This document shows positions 16,829 through 26,348 of a stretch of DNA of 64,000 nucleotides, in pieces. A program made the position numbers and the translations under genes. The first letter of the stretch is position 1; each line of letters begins with the position of its first letter. The stretch is from Betaproteobacteria bacterium (GTDB taxonomy: Bacteria > Pseudomonadota > Gammaproteobacteria > Burkholderiales > SG8-41): the NCBI GenBank assembly GCA_947486575.1, contig CANKUB010000012.1, positions 1 through 64,000 on the forward strand. The letters are read 5' to 3'. Below the pieces are notes generated by a model that was not told where the DNA came from, ran no database searches, and worked only from the letters and a program-made list of their open reading frames with translations.

Positions 16829-18117
16829 CCACCGGACGCGCTTCGCTGCTGGCCATCGCGCTGTGTGTGCTGATGGCGGGCACGGCTGCGTTTTTTGTCA
16901 GCGGGCAGCCGCAGCTGGCGGCGGCGTTTATTCCGGTGAATTACGCCAAGAGCGTTAGTTCCACAGGCGTTGCGAACCGGGCCGCCGTGGGCGCGCTAGA
17001 GCCCGAGATTGCATTGCAAAAAACGCTGGTCGAGATCAAAAATCATCGCATGGATAATGCGTTGACCGAGATCGACAAAGTGATCGGCGCCTATCCCAAT
17101 TTTCGTCTTGCACATCTGATCAAAGGCGATCTACTGATGGCGCGGGCGCATGCGATCAACACAGTAGGCAATGTTACCGATGCGCCGCAGGATCAACTTG
17201 AAGACCTGCGCGACGAAGCGCGCGCCCGCGTCGGCCGCTTGCAGAACGAACGCCCCAAAGATCAGGTGCCGCGCTATCTGGTGCAAATGCCGCCGGAGCA
17301 GCGTTATGCGCTGGTGGTTGATACGGCAAAATCCACGCTGTATGTGTTTGAAAACAAAGACGGCGAAGCGCGCTACGTGGCTGACTACTACGCCACCATC
17401 GGCAAAAACGGCATGGACAAATTTCGCGAGGGCGACAATAAAACACCGCTGGGTGTGTATCACGTTACCAGCAGCATCTCGCGCGAACAGTTAAACAATC
17501 GCTACGGCAAGTTGGCCGGGCAGTACGGCGTAGGCGCGCTGCCGATCAGTTACCCGAACGAGTGGGATAAACGCAGCGGGCGTAACGGCAGCGGCATCTG
17601 GTTGCACGGCGTGCCGTTCGATACCTACAGTCGTGCGCCGCGCGCGAGCAACGGTTGTGTCGCGCTGACCAACGAAGATTTCATGGCCATTGCGGCAAAC
17701 TCCCAAGTGGGCGTAACGCCAGTGATTATCGCCAACGGCATCGAATGGGTCAGCGCGGACGCCACGCGCGCCGTTCGGCAAGATCTTGCGCAGGCGGTCG
17801 AAGGCTGGCGCCGTGATTGGGAAAGCCTCAACACGGATAACTACCTCAAACATTATTCGCCAGCAAAATTTTCCACCGGTACACAGAAATTCGATGCGTG
17901 GGCGGAACACAAATACAGAGTCAACGCGGGTAAAACCTGGCTCAAGGTCAAGGTTGAAAACGTCAGCATGTTTTTTTATCCGGGTGCCGCTGATCTCGCG
18001 GTGGTGACGTTCGATCAGGATTACAACAGCAGCAATCTCGCCGGACAATCGCGCAAACGCCAATATTGGATGAAAGAATCCGGCGGCTGGAAAATTGTTT
18101 ACGAAGGTGCTGGCTGA
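16795..18117 (+). CDS. L,D-transpeptidase (YkuD) with NTF2-like C-terminal domain
   Basis: The 440-residue protein starts MADPARTKRRLTTGRASL with an N-terminal signal anchor (ALCVLMAGTAAFFVSG). A helical TPR-like stretch covers about 75-165, followed by the YkuD domain from about residue 175 (RYALVVDTAKSTLYVFE) with the catalytic block HGVPFDTYSRAP, then RASNGCVALTNED; the Cys is the nucleophile. A Cds6-like NTF2 domain closes the protein (VEGWRRDWESLNTDNYL to KIVYEGAG). Such enzymes cross-link peptidoglycan 3-3 or attach proteins to it. The start overlaps the previous gene by 34 bases, which suggests coupling; a later start would cost the signal anchor. Confidence 0.88.
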   Translation: MADPARTKRRLTTGRASLLAIALCVLMAGTAAFFVSGQPQLAAAFIPVNYAKSVSSTGVANRAAVGALEPEIALQKTLVEIKNHRMDNALTEIDKVIGAYPNFRLAHLIKGDLLMARAHAINTVGNVTDAPQDQLEDLRDEARARVGRLQNERPKDQVPRYLVQMPPEQRYALVVDTAKSTLYVFENKDGEARYVADYYATIGKNGMDKFREGDNKTPLGVYHVTSSISREQLNNRYGKLAGQYGVGALPISYPNEWDKRSGRNGSGIWLHGVPFDTYSRAPRASNGCVALTNEDFMAIAANSQVGVTPVIIANGIEWVSADATRAVRQDLAQAVEGWRRDWESLNTDNYLKHYSPAKFSTGTQKFDAWAEHKYRVNAGKTWLKVKVENVSMFFYPGAADLAVVTFDQDYNSSNLAGQSRKRQYWMKESGGWKIVYEGAG

Positions 18118-18147
18118 AATAATTTAATTAAAACAATAGATTACGTG
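18118..18147 (-). repeat. AT-rich interspersed element, copy 5
   Basis: On the minus strand: CACGTAATCTATTGTTTTAA, then TTAAATTATT. It occupies most of the 42-base gap between the L,D-transpeptidase stop and the trpG start. Confidence 0.55.
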
Positions 18148-18159
18148 TAGCCTTTATTT

Positions 18160-18729
18160 ATGTTGCTGGTCATCGACAACTACGATTCCTTCACCTACAA
18201 CCTCGTGCAATATTTTGGCGAGTTGGGTGAAACCGTCGAAGTATTTCGTAACGACGACATCACGCTCGAAGGGGTGGAGCGGTTAAACCCTGCGCGCATC
18301 GTTATTTCGCCGGGCCCCTGCACGCCGAATGAGGCGGGCATATCTGTGCCCGCAATCAAACACTTTGCGGGCAAAGTGCCGATGCTCGGCGTGTGTCTGG
18401 GCCACCAAAGCATTGGTCAGGCGTTCGGCGGCAAGATCATTCACGCCAAACAATTGATGCACGGCAAAACCTCGGCGATACATCACAATAACAGCAGTGT
18501 GTTCAAAGGGCTGCCCGCTGCTTTTCAGGCTACGCGCTATCACTCGCTGGTGATTGAGCGCGACAGTCTGCCGGATTGCCTTGAGGTGACGGCCTGGACA
18601 GACGACGGCGAAATCATGGGCGTGCGCCATAAAACATTGCCGATTGAAGGCGTGCAGTTTCACCCGGAATCGATACTTACCGAACACGGCCACGCCATGC
18701 TGAAAAATTTCCTGGAGGGCAAACCATGA
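18160..18729 (+). CDS. trpG: anthranilate synthase component II (glutamine amidotransferase)
   Basis: The 189-residue class I amidotransferase supplies ammonia to TrpE. It starts [20 protein letters not shown]. The oxyanion motif SPGPCTP is at about residue 50, the nucleophile Cys at about 78 in [16 protein letters not shown], and the His/Glu of the triad in [14 protein letters not shown] near the C-terminus. All catalytic residues are present. Its product may also serve 4-amino-4-deoxychorismate synthesis (PabA role), common when only one such gene exists. The stop overlaps the trpD start (ATGA). Confidence 0.95.
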   Translation: MLLVIDNYDSFTYNLVQYFGELGETVEVFRNDDITLEGVERLNPARIVISPGPCTPNEAGISVPAIKHFAGKVPMLGVCLGHQSIGQAFGGKIIHAKQLMHGKTSAIHHNNSSVFKGLPAAFQATRYHSLVIERDSLPDCLEVTAWTDDGEIMGVRHKTLPIEGVQFHPESILTEHGHAMLKNFLEGKP

Positions 18730-19751
18730 CACCGCAAGAGGCGTTAGCGCGCATTGTCGATCATCGTGAAATCTTTCACGAGGAAATGCTCTCATTGATG
18801 CGCCAGATCATGAGTGGCGAAGTCTCTGCGACCTTGATTGCCGCCATCGTCGCCGGGTTACGCGTGAAAAAGGAAACCATCGGCGAGATTTCCGCAGCGG
18901 CACAAGTAATGCGCGAGTTTGCAACCAAAGTACCGACACCTGACGCGCCGAATCTGATTGATACCTGCGGCACCGGCGGTGATGCTGCGCACACGTTTAA
19001 TATTTCCACGGCGGCGATGTTCGTTGCTGCGGCAGCGGGTGCAAAAATCGCCAAACACGGCGGGCGGTCGGTATCCAGCAAATCCGGCAGCGCCGATGTA
19101 CTGGAGGCCTTGGGCGCCAATATCAATTTGTCGCCCGATCAAGTGGCGAAATCGATCAATGAAGTGGGTGTGGGTTTCATGTTCGCGCCCAACCACCACA
19201 GCGCGATGAAATACGCCGCCCCCGTGCGCCGTGAGCTGGGCGTGAAAACCATCTTCAACATTCTCGGCCCGCTGACCAATCCGGCAGCCGCAAAGCAGCA
19301 GGTGATGGGCGTATTTCATCCTGATCTTGTCGGCATACAGGCGCGCGTGCTGCAGCGCCTGGGCAGCCGTCGAGTGATGATCGTGCACGGCCGCGAAGGG
19401 CTGGACGAAATGTCGCTGTGCGGCCCCACCCTGATTGCAGAGTTGAAGAATAACGAAGTGCGCGAGTACGAAGTGCAACCGTCCGACGTGGGTCTAAAAG
19501 TGTGTGATGCGGCAGCGCTGCGCGTCGATGGCATTGATGCGTCGAAAGCCATGCTGCTCGCAGCGCTCGATAACCAGGACGGCCCCGCGCGCGACATCGT
19601 CGCGTTTAACGCGGGTGCGAGCATTTATGTTGCAGGGCTGGCCGACTCGCTGGCGGACGGGGTGAAAAAAGCGCTGGCCATTTTAGCCGGCGGCGCCGCG
19701 CGTAAAAAGCTCGATCAGTTTGTAGCGCATACCAGCGCTGCTCAAAAGTAA
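18726..19751 (+). CDS. trpD: anthranilate phosphoribosyltransferase
   Basis: The 341-residue enzyme transfers phosphoribose from PRPP to anthranilate. The glycine-rich PRPP loop reads [17 protein letters not shown] (about residues 78-94), the anthranilate-binding part [21 protein letters not shown] at about 107-127, and the metal-binding [11 protein letters not shown] at about 222. The start codon overlaps trpG by four bases, so translation is coupled. It is normal in length and fully conserved in motif content. Confidence 0.96.
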   Translation: MTPQEALARIVDHREIFHEEMLSLMRQIMSGEVSATLIAAIVAGLRVKKETIGEISAAAQVMREFATKVPTPDAPNLIDTCGTGGDAAHTFNISTAAMFVAAAAGAKIAKHGGRSVSSKSGSADVLEALGANINLSPDQVAKSINEVGVGFMFAPNHHSAMKYAAPVRRELGVKTIFNILGPLTNPAAAKQQVMGVFHPDLVGIQARVLQRLGSRRVMIVHGREGLDEMSLCGPTLIAELKNNEVREYEVQPSDVGLKVCDAAALRVDGIDASKAMLLAALDNQDGPARDIVAFNAGASIYVAGLADSLADGVKKALAILAGGAARKKLDQFVAHTSAAQK

Positions 19752-19779
19752 CATAAGTATTTGTTTTTAAACAAATTTA
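19751..19779 (+). repeat. AT-rich interspersed element, copy 6
   Basis: CATAAGTATTTGTTTTTAAA, then CAAATTTA. It spans exactly from the trpD stop codon to the trpC ATG, so it is the whole trpD-trpC intergenic segment and must carry the trpC ribosome-binding region, yet it has no Shine-Dalgarno sequence. Confidence 0.6.
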
Positions 19780-20571
19780 ATGTCCGATATTCTGCGGCGC
19801 ATCGTAGCCGTTAAGTCACAGGAAGTTGCCGCCGCAAAACTTGCTGTGTCGCCCGCCGAGGTTGAGCAGCAAGCCAAAGCCGCAACACCGCCGCGCGATT
19901 TTGCTGGCGCACTGCGCGCAAAAATCGCTGCAGGTAAATCTGCAGTGATCGCGGAAATCAAAAAAGCGAGCCCCAGCAAAGGCATACTGCGCGATCACTT
20001 TGAACCAGCGCTGATTGCAAAAAGTTACGCGCAGCACGGTGCGGCGTGTTTGTCGGTGTTGACCGATCAGCAGTTTTTTCAGGGCGATATCGCGCACATG
20101 AAATCGGCGCGCGCGGCATGTGCGTTGCCGGTGTTGCGCAAGGATTTTATGATTGATCCGTATCAGATTTATGAAGCACGCGCGGCAGGTGCGGATTGCA
20201 TATTGCTGATTGTGGCCGCGCTGGATTTGCCGCGCATGCGCGAACTGGAATCCGTGGCGATGGGCTTGGGCCTGGCGGTGCTGGTGGAAGCGCATGACGG
20301 TGATGAACTGGAGTTGGCGTTAAACCTCAAGACGCCGCTGATCGGCATCAACAACCGCAATCTGCGCACGTTTGAAACGCGGCTTGAAACCACGCTGGGG
20401 CTGCTGGAGCGCGTGCCCGCTGGTCGCCTGGTAATTACTGAAAGCGGTATTTTAAAAGCGGACGATGTAGCGTTGATGCGGCAGCACAAGGTGAATTGTT
20501 TTCTGGTGGGCGAGGCGTTTATGCGTGCGCCAGAGCCGGGAGTTGAACTCGAGCGGCTATTTGGAGCGTGA
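19780..20571 (+). CDS. trpC: indole-3-glycerol phosphate synthase
   Basis: The 263-residue TIM-barrel enzyme closes the indole ring of carboxyphenylaminodeoxyribulose phosphate. It starts [20 protein letters not shown]. Catalytic and phosphate-binding parts are [13 protein letters not shown] (about residue 57-69, catalytic Lys), [42 protein letters not shown] and ITESGIL. No PRAI (TrpF) domain is fused. The usual Shine-Dalgarno sequence is missing because the AT-rich element abuts the ATG; an A/T-rich start region may compensate. Confidence 0.96.
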   Translation: MSDILRRIVAVKSQEVAAAKLAVSPAEVEQQAKAATPPRDFAGALRAKIAAGKSAVIAEIKKASPSKGILRDHFEPALIAKSYAQHGAACLSVLTDQQFFQGDIAHMKSARAACALPVLRKDFMIDPYQIYEARAAGADCILLIVAALDLPRMRELESVAMGLGLAVLVEAHDGDELELALNLKTPLIGINNRNLRTFETRLETTLGLLERVPAGRLVITESGILKADDVALMRQHKVNCFLVGEAFMRAPEPGVELERLFGA

Positions 20572-20589
20572 GTGGAGCATGAGTGGAAC

Positions 20590-21216
20590 ATGATTAACAT
20601 TGATCAACTCATCGTGGGATTCGACAAGGGCTTGCGCACGTTGTTCGCACCCGCGCAAACGTTGCGTCGCGTGCCGGGCGACGCAATTCTCGACGCGGCG
20701 CTCGACGATAAATCGCGGCAAACCTCCGCTGCGCTCATGCGCGTGAACCACACGGGCGAAGTGTGCGCGCAGGCGTTGTATCAAGGTCAGGCGCTGACCG
20801 CGCGCGAGCCATCTGCCAAGCAAGCGCTGGAACACGCTGCACAGGAAGAAACCGAGCACCTGGCGTGGACGGAACGGCGTATCGCCGAATTAGGCGGCAG
20901 CAAAAGCGTACTGAACCCATTGTTTTACGCAGGTTCGTTTGCGATGGGTGCGGCGTCGGGGTTGCTGGGCGACAAATGGAATCTCGGTTTTCTCGCGGAG
21001 ACCGAACGGCAAGTGGTGCGCCACCTGGATGGCCATCTCGAACGGTTGCCTGCCGAAGACGAAAAAAGTCGCGCGATAGTTGAGCAGATGCGTGACGATG
21101 AAGCGCGTCACGCCACCAGTGCCATCAGTCACGGTGGTGCAGAATTGCCTGCGCCGGTTAAGGCGGGGATGAAGGTTTCGTCAAAAGTGATGACGGAAAC
21201 CGCGTACTGGTTGTAA
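20590..21216 (+). CDS. coq7: COQ7-type 3-demethoxyubiquinol 3-hydroxylase
   Basis: The 208-residue carboxylate-bridged di-iron enzyme carries out the C6 hydroxylation of the ubiquinone ring. Ligands are visible in [34 protein letters not shown] and [10 protein letters not shown], giving the paired E and ExxH motifs. Hydrophobic stretches ([18 protein letters not shown]) fit the membrane-facing channel. The start at 20590 follows GTGGA; a GTG frame from 20572 would add six residues. Presence of Coq7 means the UbiH-like protein at 6.3 kb need not do this step. Confidence 0.93.
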   Translation: MINIDQLIVGFDKGLRTLFAPAQTLRRVPGDAILDAALDDKSRQTSAALMRVNHTGEVCAQALYQGQALTAREPSAKQALEHAAQEETEHLAWTERRIAELGGSKSVLNPLFYAGSFAMGAASGLLGDKWNLGFLAETERQVVRHLDGHLERLPAEDEKSRAIVEQMRDDEARHATSAISHGGAELPAPVKAGMKVSSKVMTETAYWL

Positions 21217-21233
21217 CGGGGTGTAAAGTGAGG

Positions 21234-21650
21234 TTACGCCTCGCGCACTTCAAAATCGTGCGTAATGGCAACAGATTTGGCGAGCATGATAGAAGCTGAG
21301 CAATATTTCTCCGCCGATAGGTGCACCGCGCGCTCAACCTGCGCAGGCTTTAGCGCCTTACCCGTCACCACAAAATGAAAATGAATTTTGGTAAAGACTT
21401 TCGGGTCTTCGGTGGCGCGTTCGGCGTCGATTTCCAGCACGCAGTCGGTGACATCTGCGCGTGATTTTTTGAGGATGTGAACCACGTCATACGCCGTGCA
21501 GCCGCCCGCGCCCATCAGCAACGTTTCCATCGGGCGTGGCCCCAGATTGCGTCCGCCACCTTCGGGCGCACCGTCCATCACCATCGCGTGGCCGCTTTCG
21601 GATTCAGCAACGAAGGCGACGTTTTCCAGCCATTTAATGCGTGCTTTCAT
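21234..21650 (-). CDS. OsmC/Ohr family protein
   Basis: The 138-residue protein starts MKARIKWLENVAFVAESES and has the two reactive cysteines of the family at 51 (GAGGCTAYDVVHIL) and 117 (SAEKYCSASIML). OsmC-like proteins reduce organic peroxides in the cytoplasm; this one resembles the YhfA branch, whose substrate is less clear. AGGA precedes the start at good spacing. It ends 17 bases from coq7, convergently, and may be cotranscribed with the ElyC-like gene upstream of it on the same strand. Confidence 0.88.
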   Translation of the reverse strand: MKARIKWLENVAFVAESESGHAMVMDGAPEGGGRNLGPRPMETLLMGAGGCTAYDVVHILKKSRADVTDCVLEIDAERATEDPKVFTKIHFHFVVTGKALKPAQVERAVHLSAEKYCSASIMLAKSVAITHDFEVREA

Positions 21651-21662
21651 GATTGCATCCTG

Positions 21663-22433
21663 TTATCGGATGACGGATTTTAGCCCATACCAGAGCAGCC
21701 CTATGAGCTCGTGAAAGAAGTGGCTGCTGTCTTGCAGCGCGTAGGCATGCGGCACAAAATCCCTAGGCGTAAGGCGCAAGCTCGTCGCATATTGGGTGGG
21801 GGCAATCACCACGTGAAAGCCGGCCTGCTGGAATATCCATTTCGAGCGCGGCATGTGCCATGCGTGGGTAACCAGATAGACGCGGTTGATGCCCAAAGGT
21901 GCCAGCATGGCGCGGCTCGCACGGGCGGTTTCCAGTGTGTTGGCTGATGTCGCTTCAACCCAGGGGACCGGCACCTGGAAATCGTGTTCTAACACCCTTT
22001 TCATGTTCTGCGCTTCGGAAATCGCACCCCCTTCGGGCGCACCGCCGCTGACCAGGATGGGTTTGCCGGTCAGTCGGTGCAGATGCGCGCCGTAGCGCAG
22101 CCGCGTCAGCGTGGATTCGCTCACGGTGTCGCTGCCGCCAAATTCCGGCGCAGCAAAGTATTGGCCGCCACCCAGTATCACGATCGCCTGCGGTGGTGGC
22201 CCGGACAGTATGTTCAGCGGGTCGGTTGGTGCCGGTTCCAGGGCTTGCAGCAGCGTGCGCGATAGCAAGGGCGTGGATAGCGCCCACAACGCGATAAGGC
22301 TCAACAGGATCAGCGCTTTGCCGGAGCGCGGATGTTTGCGCAGCCGCAAAACACCCCAGCCCGTCAGCACCATCAGGCAACCCGGCGGCAAGAACCATAC
22401 GGAAATCAGCTTTTCGATTAGCCAGAATGACAT
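21663..22433 (-). CDS. YdcF/ElyC family membrane protein (DUF218)
   Basis: The 256-residue protein starts MSFWLIEKLISVWFLPPG with two N-terminal membrane segments (about 8-28 and 38-58), followed by a DUF218 domain from about residue 80: AIVILGGGQYF, LRYGAHLHRLTGKPILVSGG, TSANTLETARASRAML, VYLVTHAWHMPRSKWIFQ. ElyC of E. coli, with the same layout, affects undecaprenyl-phosphate-dependent envelope synthesis, so a cell-wall role is likely. The start codon lies inside an AT-rich interspersed element. Confidence 0.85.
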   Translation of the reverse strand: MSFWLIEKLISVWFLPPGCLMVLTGWGVLRLRKHPRSGKALILLSLIALWALSTPLLSRTLLQALEPAPTDPLNILSGPPPQAIVILGGGQYFAAPEFGGSDTVSESTLTRLRYGAHLHRLTGKPILVSGGAPEGGAISEAQNMKRVLEHDFQVPVPWVEATSANTLETARASRAMLAPLGINRVYLVTHAWHMPRSKWIFQQAGFHVVIAPTQYATSLRLTPRDFVPHAYALQDSSHFFHELIGLLWYGLKSVIR

Positions 22434-22466
22434 AACTATATGTTTTTAAATGAGTTTCATAATTTA
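22431..22466 (+). repeat. AT-rich interspersed element, copy 7
   Basis: CATAACTATATGTTTTTAAA, then a TGAGTTTCATAATTTA tail. The copy overlaps the start codon of the ElyC-like gene on the minus strand. Confidence 0.55.
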
Positions 22467-22505
22467 AGCGGATTTCTCAGCCTGCCGCCAACGGTAGCCT
22501 AAAAT

Positions 22506-22535
22506 TTGACACGGAGGGCCGATTTCTAATAGAAT
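22506..22535 (+). promoter_or_regulatory. promoter of rplM-rpsI
   Basis: A perfect TTGACA at 22506-22511 and TAGAAT at 22530-22535, 18 bases apart. The rplM start is about 75 bases further on. This is the strongest promoter match I see in the window, as expected for ribosomal protein genes. Confidence 0.75.
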
Positions 22536-22613
22536 TAGCGGTTCCCTTCGGGCGGTACTGATGCCGGGGTGTGCTGTAAGTGTAAGGAAACAAGGTTAAA
22601 CAGGGTTCGCAAG

Positions 22614-23042
22614 ATGAAAACATGGAATGCCAAGGCAGAAACTGTGCAGCACGATTGGGTTATCGTCGATGCCGCTGACAAAGTACTCGGACGGCTGGCG
22701 TCCGCAATTGCACATCGCTTGCGCGGCAAGCATAAGCCCGAATTCACGCCGCACGTCGACGTCGGCGATTATATCGTCGTGGTCAATGTGGACAAATTGC
22801 GTGTCACTGGCAATAAGGCCAAAGACAAGCTGTATCACCGGCACACCGGTTATCCCGGCGGTATCCGCACTACGGCGTTTGAGGATATGCATGCCGATCA
22901 TCCCAGCCGCGTGCTTGAAAAAGCCGTTAAAGGCATGCTGCCCAAAGGCCCGTTGGGCTACGCCATGCTGCGCAAAATGAAAGCCTATGCCGGTGACGCT
23001 CACCCGCATACTGCGCAGCAACCCAAAACACTCACGATTTGA
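22614..23042 (+). CDS. rplM: 50S ribosomal protein L13
   Basis: The 142-residue protein starts [20 protein letters not shown], then [20 protein letters not shown], the L13 signature region [12 protein letters not shown] and the end [16 protein letters not shown]. It is complete and of normal length. The start at 22614 gives the family N-terminus; the frame from 22569 is only an upstream extension. It forms the usual operon with rpsI, 26 bases downstream. Confidence 0.98.
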   Translation: MKTWNAKAETVQHDWVIVDAADKVLGRLASAIAHRLRGKHKPEFTPHVDVGDYIVVVNVDKLRVTGNKAKDKLYHRHTGYPGGIRTTAFEDMHADHPSRVLEKAVKGMLPKGPLGYAMLRKMKAYAGDAHPHTAQQPKTLTI

Positions 23043-23068
23043 TGACGTAATAGTCGAGGCGAATTCAC

Positions 23069-23467
23069 ATGGCATTGCAATCTAGCTCAAACTACGGAAC
23101 AGGCCGCCGCAAAAGCGCGGTAGCGCGGGTTTACATCAAGCCTGGCAAGGGCGATATCATCGTCAACGGCAAACCGGTTGATCTGTTTTTCTCGCGCGAG
23201 ACCGGTCGCATGATCGTGCGCCAACCGCTGGTGATTACAGATAACGTTGAGCGTTTTGATATCAGCGTTAACGTCATTGGTGGTGGTGAGTCGGGTCAGG
23301 CGGGCGCAGTGCGTCACGGTATTACGCGCGCACTGATCGATTTTGATGCGACACTGAAGCCGCCGCTCAAAAAAGCTGGCCTGGTTACGCGCGATGCACG
23401 TGAAGTTGAGCGTAAAAAAGTGGGTTTGCGCAAAGCGCGCCGTCGTAAGCAATTCTCGAAGCGGTAA
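23069..23467 (+). CDS. rpsI: 30S ribosomal protein S9
   Basis: The 132-residue protein has the S9 N-terminal part [20 protein letters not shown], the core [20 protein letters not shown] and the basic tail that reaches toward the P-site tRNA, ending QFSKR. It is complete. A strong terminator follows at 23493. Confidence 0.98.
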   Translation: MALQSSSNYGTGRRKSAVARVYIKPGKGDIIVNGKPVDLFFSRETGRMIVRQPLVITDNVERFDISVNVIGGGESGQAGAVRHGITRALIDFDATLKPPLKKAGLVTRDAREVERKKVGLRKARRRKQFSKR

Positions 23468-23492
23468 TCGCAGTTTCGCAACGCTTTATGCG

Positions 23493-23527
23493 ACAAAGCC
23501 GCCTTCCACGGGCGGCTTTGTTGTTTT
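23493..23527 (+). terminator. terminator of the rplM-rpsI operon
   Basis: ACAAAGCCGCC and GGCGGCTTTGT pair over 11 bases with a 7-base loop, followed by TGTTTT. Confidence 0.9.
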
Positions 23528-23565
23528 AGAGTCGCCTGTCCGTAGTGCAAAATTCGGAGGCAACC

Positions 23566-24606
23566 ATGACGCAAAAAATCATCAACGTCGGCATCGTTGG
23601 CGGCACCGGCTACACTGGTGTCGAGTTGTTGCGGCTGCTGGTGCAGCACCCCAATGCCAAACTTACTGCGATCACTTCGCGCTCTGAAGCAGGCATACCG
23701 GTTGCCGATATGTTCCACAATCTGCGCGGCTGGACAGACCTTAAATTTGTCGAGCCTGCTGCTGCTGCGCTTGACCAATGTGATCTCGTCTTCTTTGCCA
23801 CGCCCAATGGCATCGCCATGAAAGACACGCCCGCGCTGGTGAAAGCCGGTGTACGCGTGATTGATGTCGCCGCGGATTTTCGGATCAAAGACATTGCCGA
23901 GTGGGAGCGCTGGTACAAAATGCCACACGCCTGCCCTGAGCTCGTGGCTGAGGCGGTGTACGGTTTGCCGGAGGTAAACCGTGCGCAAATCGTCGGCGCG
24001 CGCATCGTGGCCAATCCCGGCTGTTATCCCACGGCGGTGCAACTTGGCTTCCTGCCGCTGGTCGAAGCCGGTGTGGTCGATATCGAACATTTAATTGCCG
24101 ATGCCAAATCGGGTGTGTCAGGCGCGGGCCGCAAGGCGGAAGTGCATACGCTGCTGGCGGAAGCGGCGGATAATTTTAAAGCCTACGGCGTGCCGGGGCA
24201 TAGACATTTTCCTGAAATAAAACAAGGGCTTACGCATATAGCGCAAAAGGCGGTCAACCTCGTGTTTACGCCACATCTGACGCCGATGATTCGTGGCATA
24301 CACGCCACCTTGTACGCCCGACTAACGCAAGAAGTTGATCTGCAATCGCTCTACGAAAATCGTTACGCCAATGAAGCATTTGTAGACGTGATGCCCGCTG
24401 GTTCGCACCCCGACACGCGCGGTGTGCGTGGTGTGAACGTGTGCCGCATGGCTGTGCATCGGCCGCAAAATGGCGACACCGTTGTGGTGCTTTCTGTCAT
24501 CGACAATCTGGTAAAAGGTGCCGCCGGCCAAGCGCTGCAAAACATGAACATCATGTTTGGTTTGCCCGAGACCACGGGGCTGAGGCAGGTCGCGCTACTG
24601 CCGTAG
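23566..24606 (+). CDS. argC: N-acetyl-gamma-glutamyl-phosphate reductase
   Basis: The 346-residue enzyme makes N-acetylglutamate semialdehyde with NADPH in arginine synthesis. It starts [20 protein letters not shown] (nucleotide-binding GGTGYTG at residues 11-17). The catalytic Cys is at about 153 in [10 protein letters not shown], and the family segment [11 protein letters not shown] follows at about 210. GGAGG precedes the ATG at 23566; the frame from 23545 is not needed. Type I length. No other arg gene is in the window. Confidence 0.96.
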   Translation: MTQKIINVGIVGGTGYTGVELLRLLVQHPNAKLTAITSRSEAGIPVADMFHNLRGWTDLKFVEPAAAALDQCDLVFFATPNGIAMKDTPALVKAGVRVIDVAADFRIKDIAEWERWYKMPHACPELVAEAVYGLPEVNRAQIVGARIVANPGCYPTAVQLGFLPLVEAGVVDIEHLIADAKSGVSGAGRKAEVHTLLAEAADNFKAYGVPGHRHFPEIKQGLTHIAQKAVNLVFTPHLTPMIRGIHATLYARLTQEVDLQSLYENRYANEAFVDVMPAGSHPDTRGVRGVNVCRMAVHRPQNGDTVVVLSVIDNLVKGAAGQALQNMNIMFGLPETTGLRQVALLP

Positions 24607-24620
24607 CGCAAGGCTGCATT

Positions 24621-25370
24621 TTGAAAGCCTGGCTTAAATCACTTAAAAATCGCGTCGGCATTAACGCCCCGCGTGTGGCCGTGCGGGCGCATATGCCCTG
24701 GCATACCCGGTGGATTATTTTTGGCTGTATCGTTGCCGCAGTGGCCGGTGCGAGCTGGGCCACTTATCACTTCGGGCGCGAGTTCACCGGGTTTCGCAAG
24801 AGCGAAATCGAGAGCGAAATGAAGCGGCTGCATGACGCGACAGCCAAGCAAGCTGCCGAGATCGCGGACATACGGCAGAAGCTGGCGGCGTCAGAAAGTC
24901 AGCGCCAGATCGAGGCTGTAACTTACGTCGATCTGGCGAAGCAGGTTAAGGGATTATCCACAGAAAACGCGACGCTCAAGGATGATCTCGCATTTTTTCA
25001 GTCATTGCTGCCCACGGCGGCGCGCGACGACACCATTGCGTTGGGCCGCCTCAAGGTGGAGCCGGACACGCTGCCCGGCGAATTCAAATACCGCCTGCTG
25101 GTCGTGCAAGGCGGTCAACGGCCCACAGATTTTCAGGGGCATGTGCAAATCGTGGTCAGCGCGTTGCAGGGTAGCGAAAAAGTGGTTCTGGCGCTGCCGC
25201 CGACGGCCGACGGGAAAACCCGAGAATACCAGCTGAATTTCAAGTCATTTCAACGGGTTGAAGGCACTTTCAAAATTGCGCCGGGGGCTGTAGTCAAGAG
25301 CGTGCAGGTGCGGGTGTATCAAATTGGCGCGAGTGCGCCTAAACTTACGCAAACCATCAGTATTTCGTAG
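24621..25370 (+). CDS. coiled-coil membrane protein (DUF6776-like)
   Basis: The predicted protein of 249 residues starts (TTG) at KAWLKSLKNRVGI and has one membrane segment (about 28-48: WIIFGCIVAAVAGASWATYH). A long coiled coil follows, about 60-130 (ESEMKRLHDATAKQAAEIAD, RQKLAASESQRQIEAV), and then a periplasmic beta-rich domain (FKYRLLVVQGGQRP to the end). The TTG at 24621 follows AAGG; the first ATG at 24693 lies close to the membrane segment and lacks a ribosome site. The position between argC and bactofilin is shared with many betaproteobacteria, and I would place it in the family named DUF6776. Function unknown; an envelope or cytoskeletal partner is plausible. Confidence 0.75.
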   Translation: MKAWLKSLKNRVGINAPRVAVRAHMPWHTRWIIFGCIVAAVAGASWATYHFGREFTGFRKSEIESEMKRLHDATAKQAAEIADIRQKLAASESQRQIEAVTYVDLAKQVKGLSTENATLKDDLAFFQSLLPTAARDDTIALGRLKVEPDTLPGEFKYRLLVVQGGQRPTDFQGHVQIVVSALQGSEKVVLALPPTADGKTREYQLNFKSFQRVEGTFKIAPGAVVKSVQVRVYQIGASAPKLTQTISIS

Positions 25371-25414
25371 CTTTTCCAAAGCGTATAGCACATCGCAAAT
25401 AAGGGGGCAGGAGC

Positions 25415-25831
25415 ATGTTTGGAAACAAGGGTTCGGCTAAACCGCAAAGCATAGATTCATTGATCGGCGCAGGCACAACGATCGAAGGCAACATCAGTTT
25501 TTCGGGCGGCTTGCGCATCGATGGCCGGGTGCACGGCAATATCGTGTCATCGGGCGACCAGCCCGGCATGCTGGTAATATCCGAACACGCGGAAGTGGCA
25601 GGCGAGATTCGCGTCAATCATGTCGTGGTGAATGGCCGAGTCAACGGTCCGGTTCACGCCACCGAAACCCTCGATCTGCAAGCCAAAGCCCATGTGACGG
25701 GTGACGTGCATTACCGACGGCTCGAAATTCAGGGTGGCGCGGTGTTGCAGGGCATGATGGTGTGCGACAATGAGATGCAGTCCGACAAAGTGGTGCAGCT
25801 CAAACCGCAAACAGCAGACGCAAGCTCTTGA
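25415..25831 (+). CDS. bactofilin
   Basis: The 138-residue protein starts MFGNKGSAKPQSIDSLIGAG. The right-handed beta-helix core is visible as short periodic strands: TTIEGNISFSGGLRIDGRVHG, SEHAEVAGEIRVNHVVVNGRV, TETLDLQAKAHVTGDVHYR. Bactofilins polymerise into cytoskeletal filaments at the inner membrane and often recruit cell-wall enzymes; an M23 peptidase gene lies 2 kb away. GGCAGGAG precedes the ATG. Confidence 0.92.
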   Translation: MFGNKGSAKPQSIDSLIGAGTTIEGNISFSGGLRIDGRVHGNIVSSGDQPGMLVISEHAEVAGEIRVNHVVVNGRVNGPVHATETLDLQAKAHVTGDVHYRRLEIQGGAVLQGMMVCDNEMQSDKVVQLKPQTADASS

Positions 25832-25878
25832 TTTTTGGTAACATTGTCCCAAATTAAAGCAGTAACCTGGAGTAACCC

Positions 25879-26274
25879 ATGAATGCCATTACTGAAGCGA
25901 TACCCGCCGTTACGTCCGCCGTTACGTCATTTGCCGGAAAAATTCCCGATCCACTGGTGTTCTCCGACAATGCCGCGAACAAAGTCAAAAGCCTGATCGA
26001 GGAAGAAGGTAATCCAGATCTCAAGCTGCGCGTGTTTGTCACTGGTGGCGGTTGCTCGGGCTTTCAGTATGGCTTTACGTTTGAAGAAACCGTCAGCGAC
26101 GACGACACCGCGCTCAACAAAGCGGGTGTCATGTTATTGGTCGATCCGATGAGCCTGCAATACCTGATGGGCGCGGAAATTGACTATCAGGAAAACGTTG
26201 AAGGCGCGCAGTTTGTGATCAAGAATCCGAACGCGACATCTACCTGTGGCTGCGGCTCTTCGTTTTCGGCGTAA
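25879..26274 (+). CDS. erpA: iron-sulfur cluster insertion protein ErpA
   Basis: The 131-residue A-type carrier has the three conserved cysteines: one at about residue 60 in [13 protein letters not shown] and two at the end in [10 protein letters not shown]. It delivers [4Fe-4S] clusters to apo-proteins such as isoprenoid enzymes. A variable N-terminal stretch ([20 protein letters not shown]) precedes the domain. It is the last plus-strand gene before a strong terminator shared with anmK. Confidence 0.95.
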   Translation: MNAITEAIPAVTSAVTSFAGKIPDPLVFSDNAANKVKSLIEEEGNPDLKLRVFVTGGGCSGFQYGFTFEETVSDDDTALNKAGVMLLVDPMSLQYLMGAEIDYQENVEGAQFVIKNPNATSTCGCGSSFSA

Positions 26275-26293
26275 TTGCGCAATATCCTGAAAT

Positions 26294-26325
26294 AAAAAAA
26301 GCGGCGTCAGCCGCTTTTTTTATTT
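26294..26325. terminator. bidirectional terminator between erpA and anmK
   Basis: An A7 run, GCGGC, the loop GTCA, GCCGC and a T-run form a compact stem with A/T tracts on both sides, so it can end both convergent transcripts. Confidence 0.88.
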
Positions 26326-26348
26326 ACGCACTTGGCTCCCTTTGAATC

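Noticed and set aside
19751-19779. The AT-rich elements as ordinary promoters
   Set aside because: They occur in both orientations, inside a co-transcribed operon and between convergent genes; some may still contain a -10-like sequence by chance.
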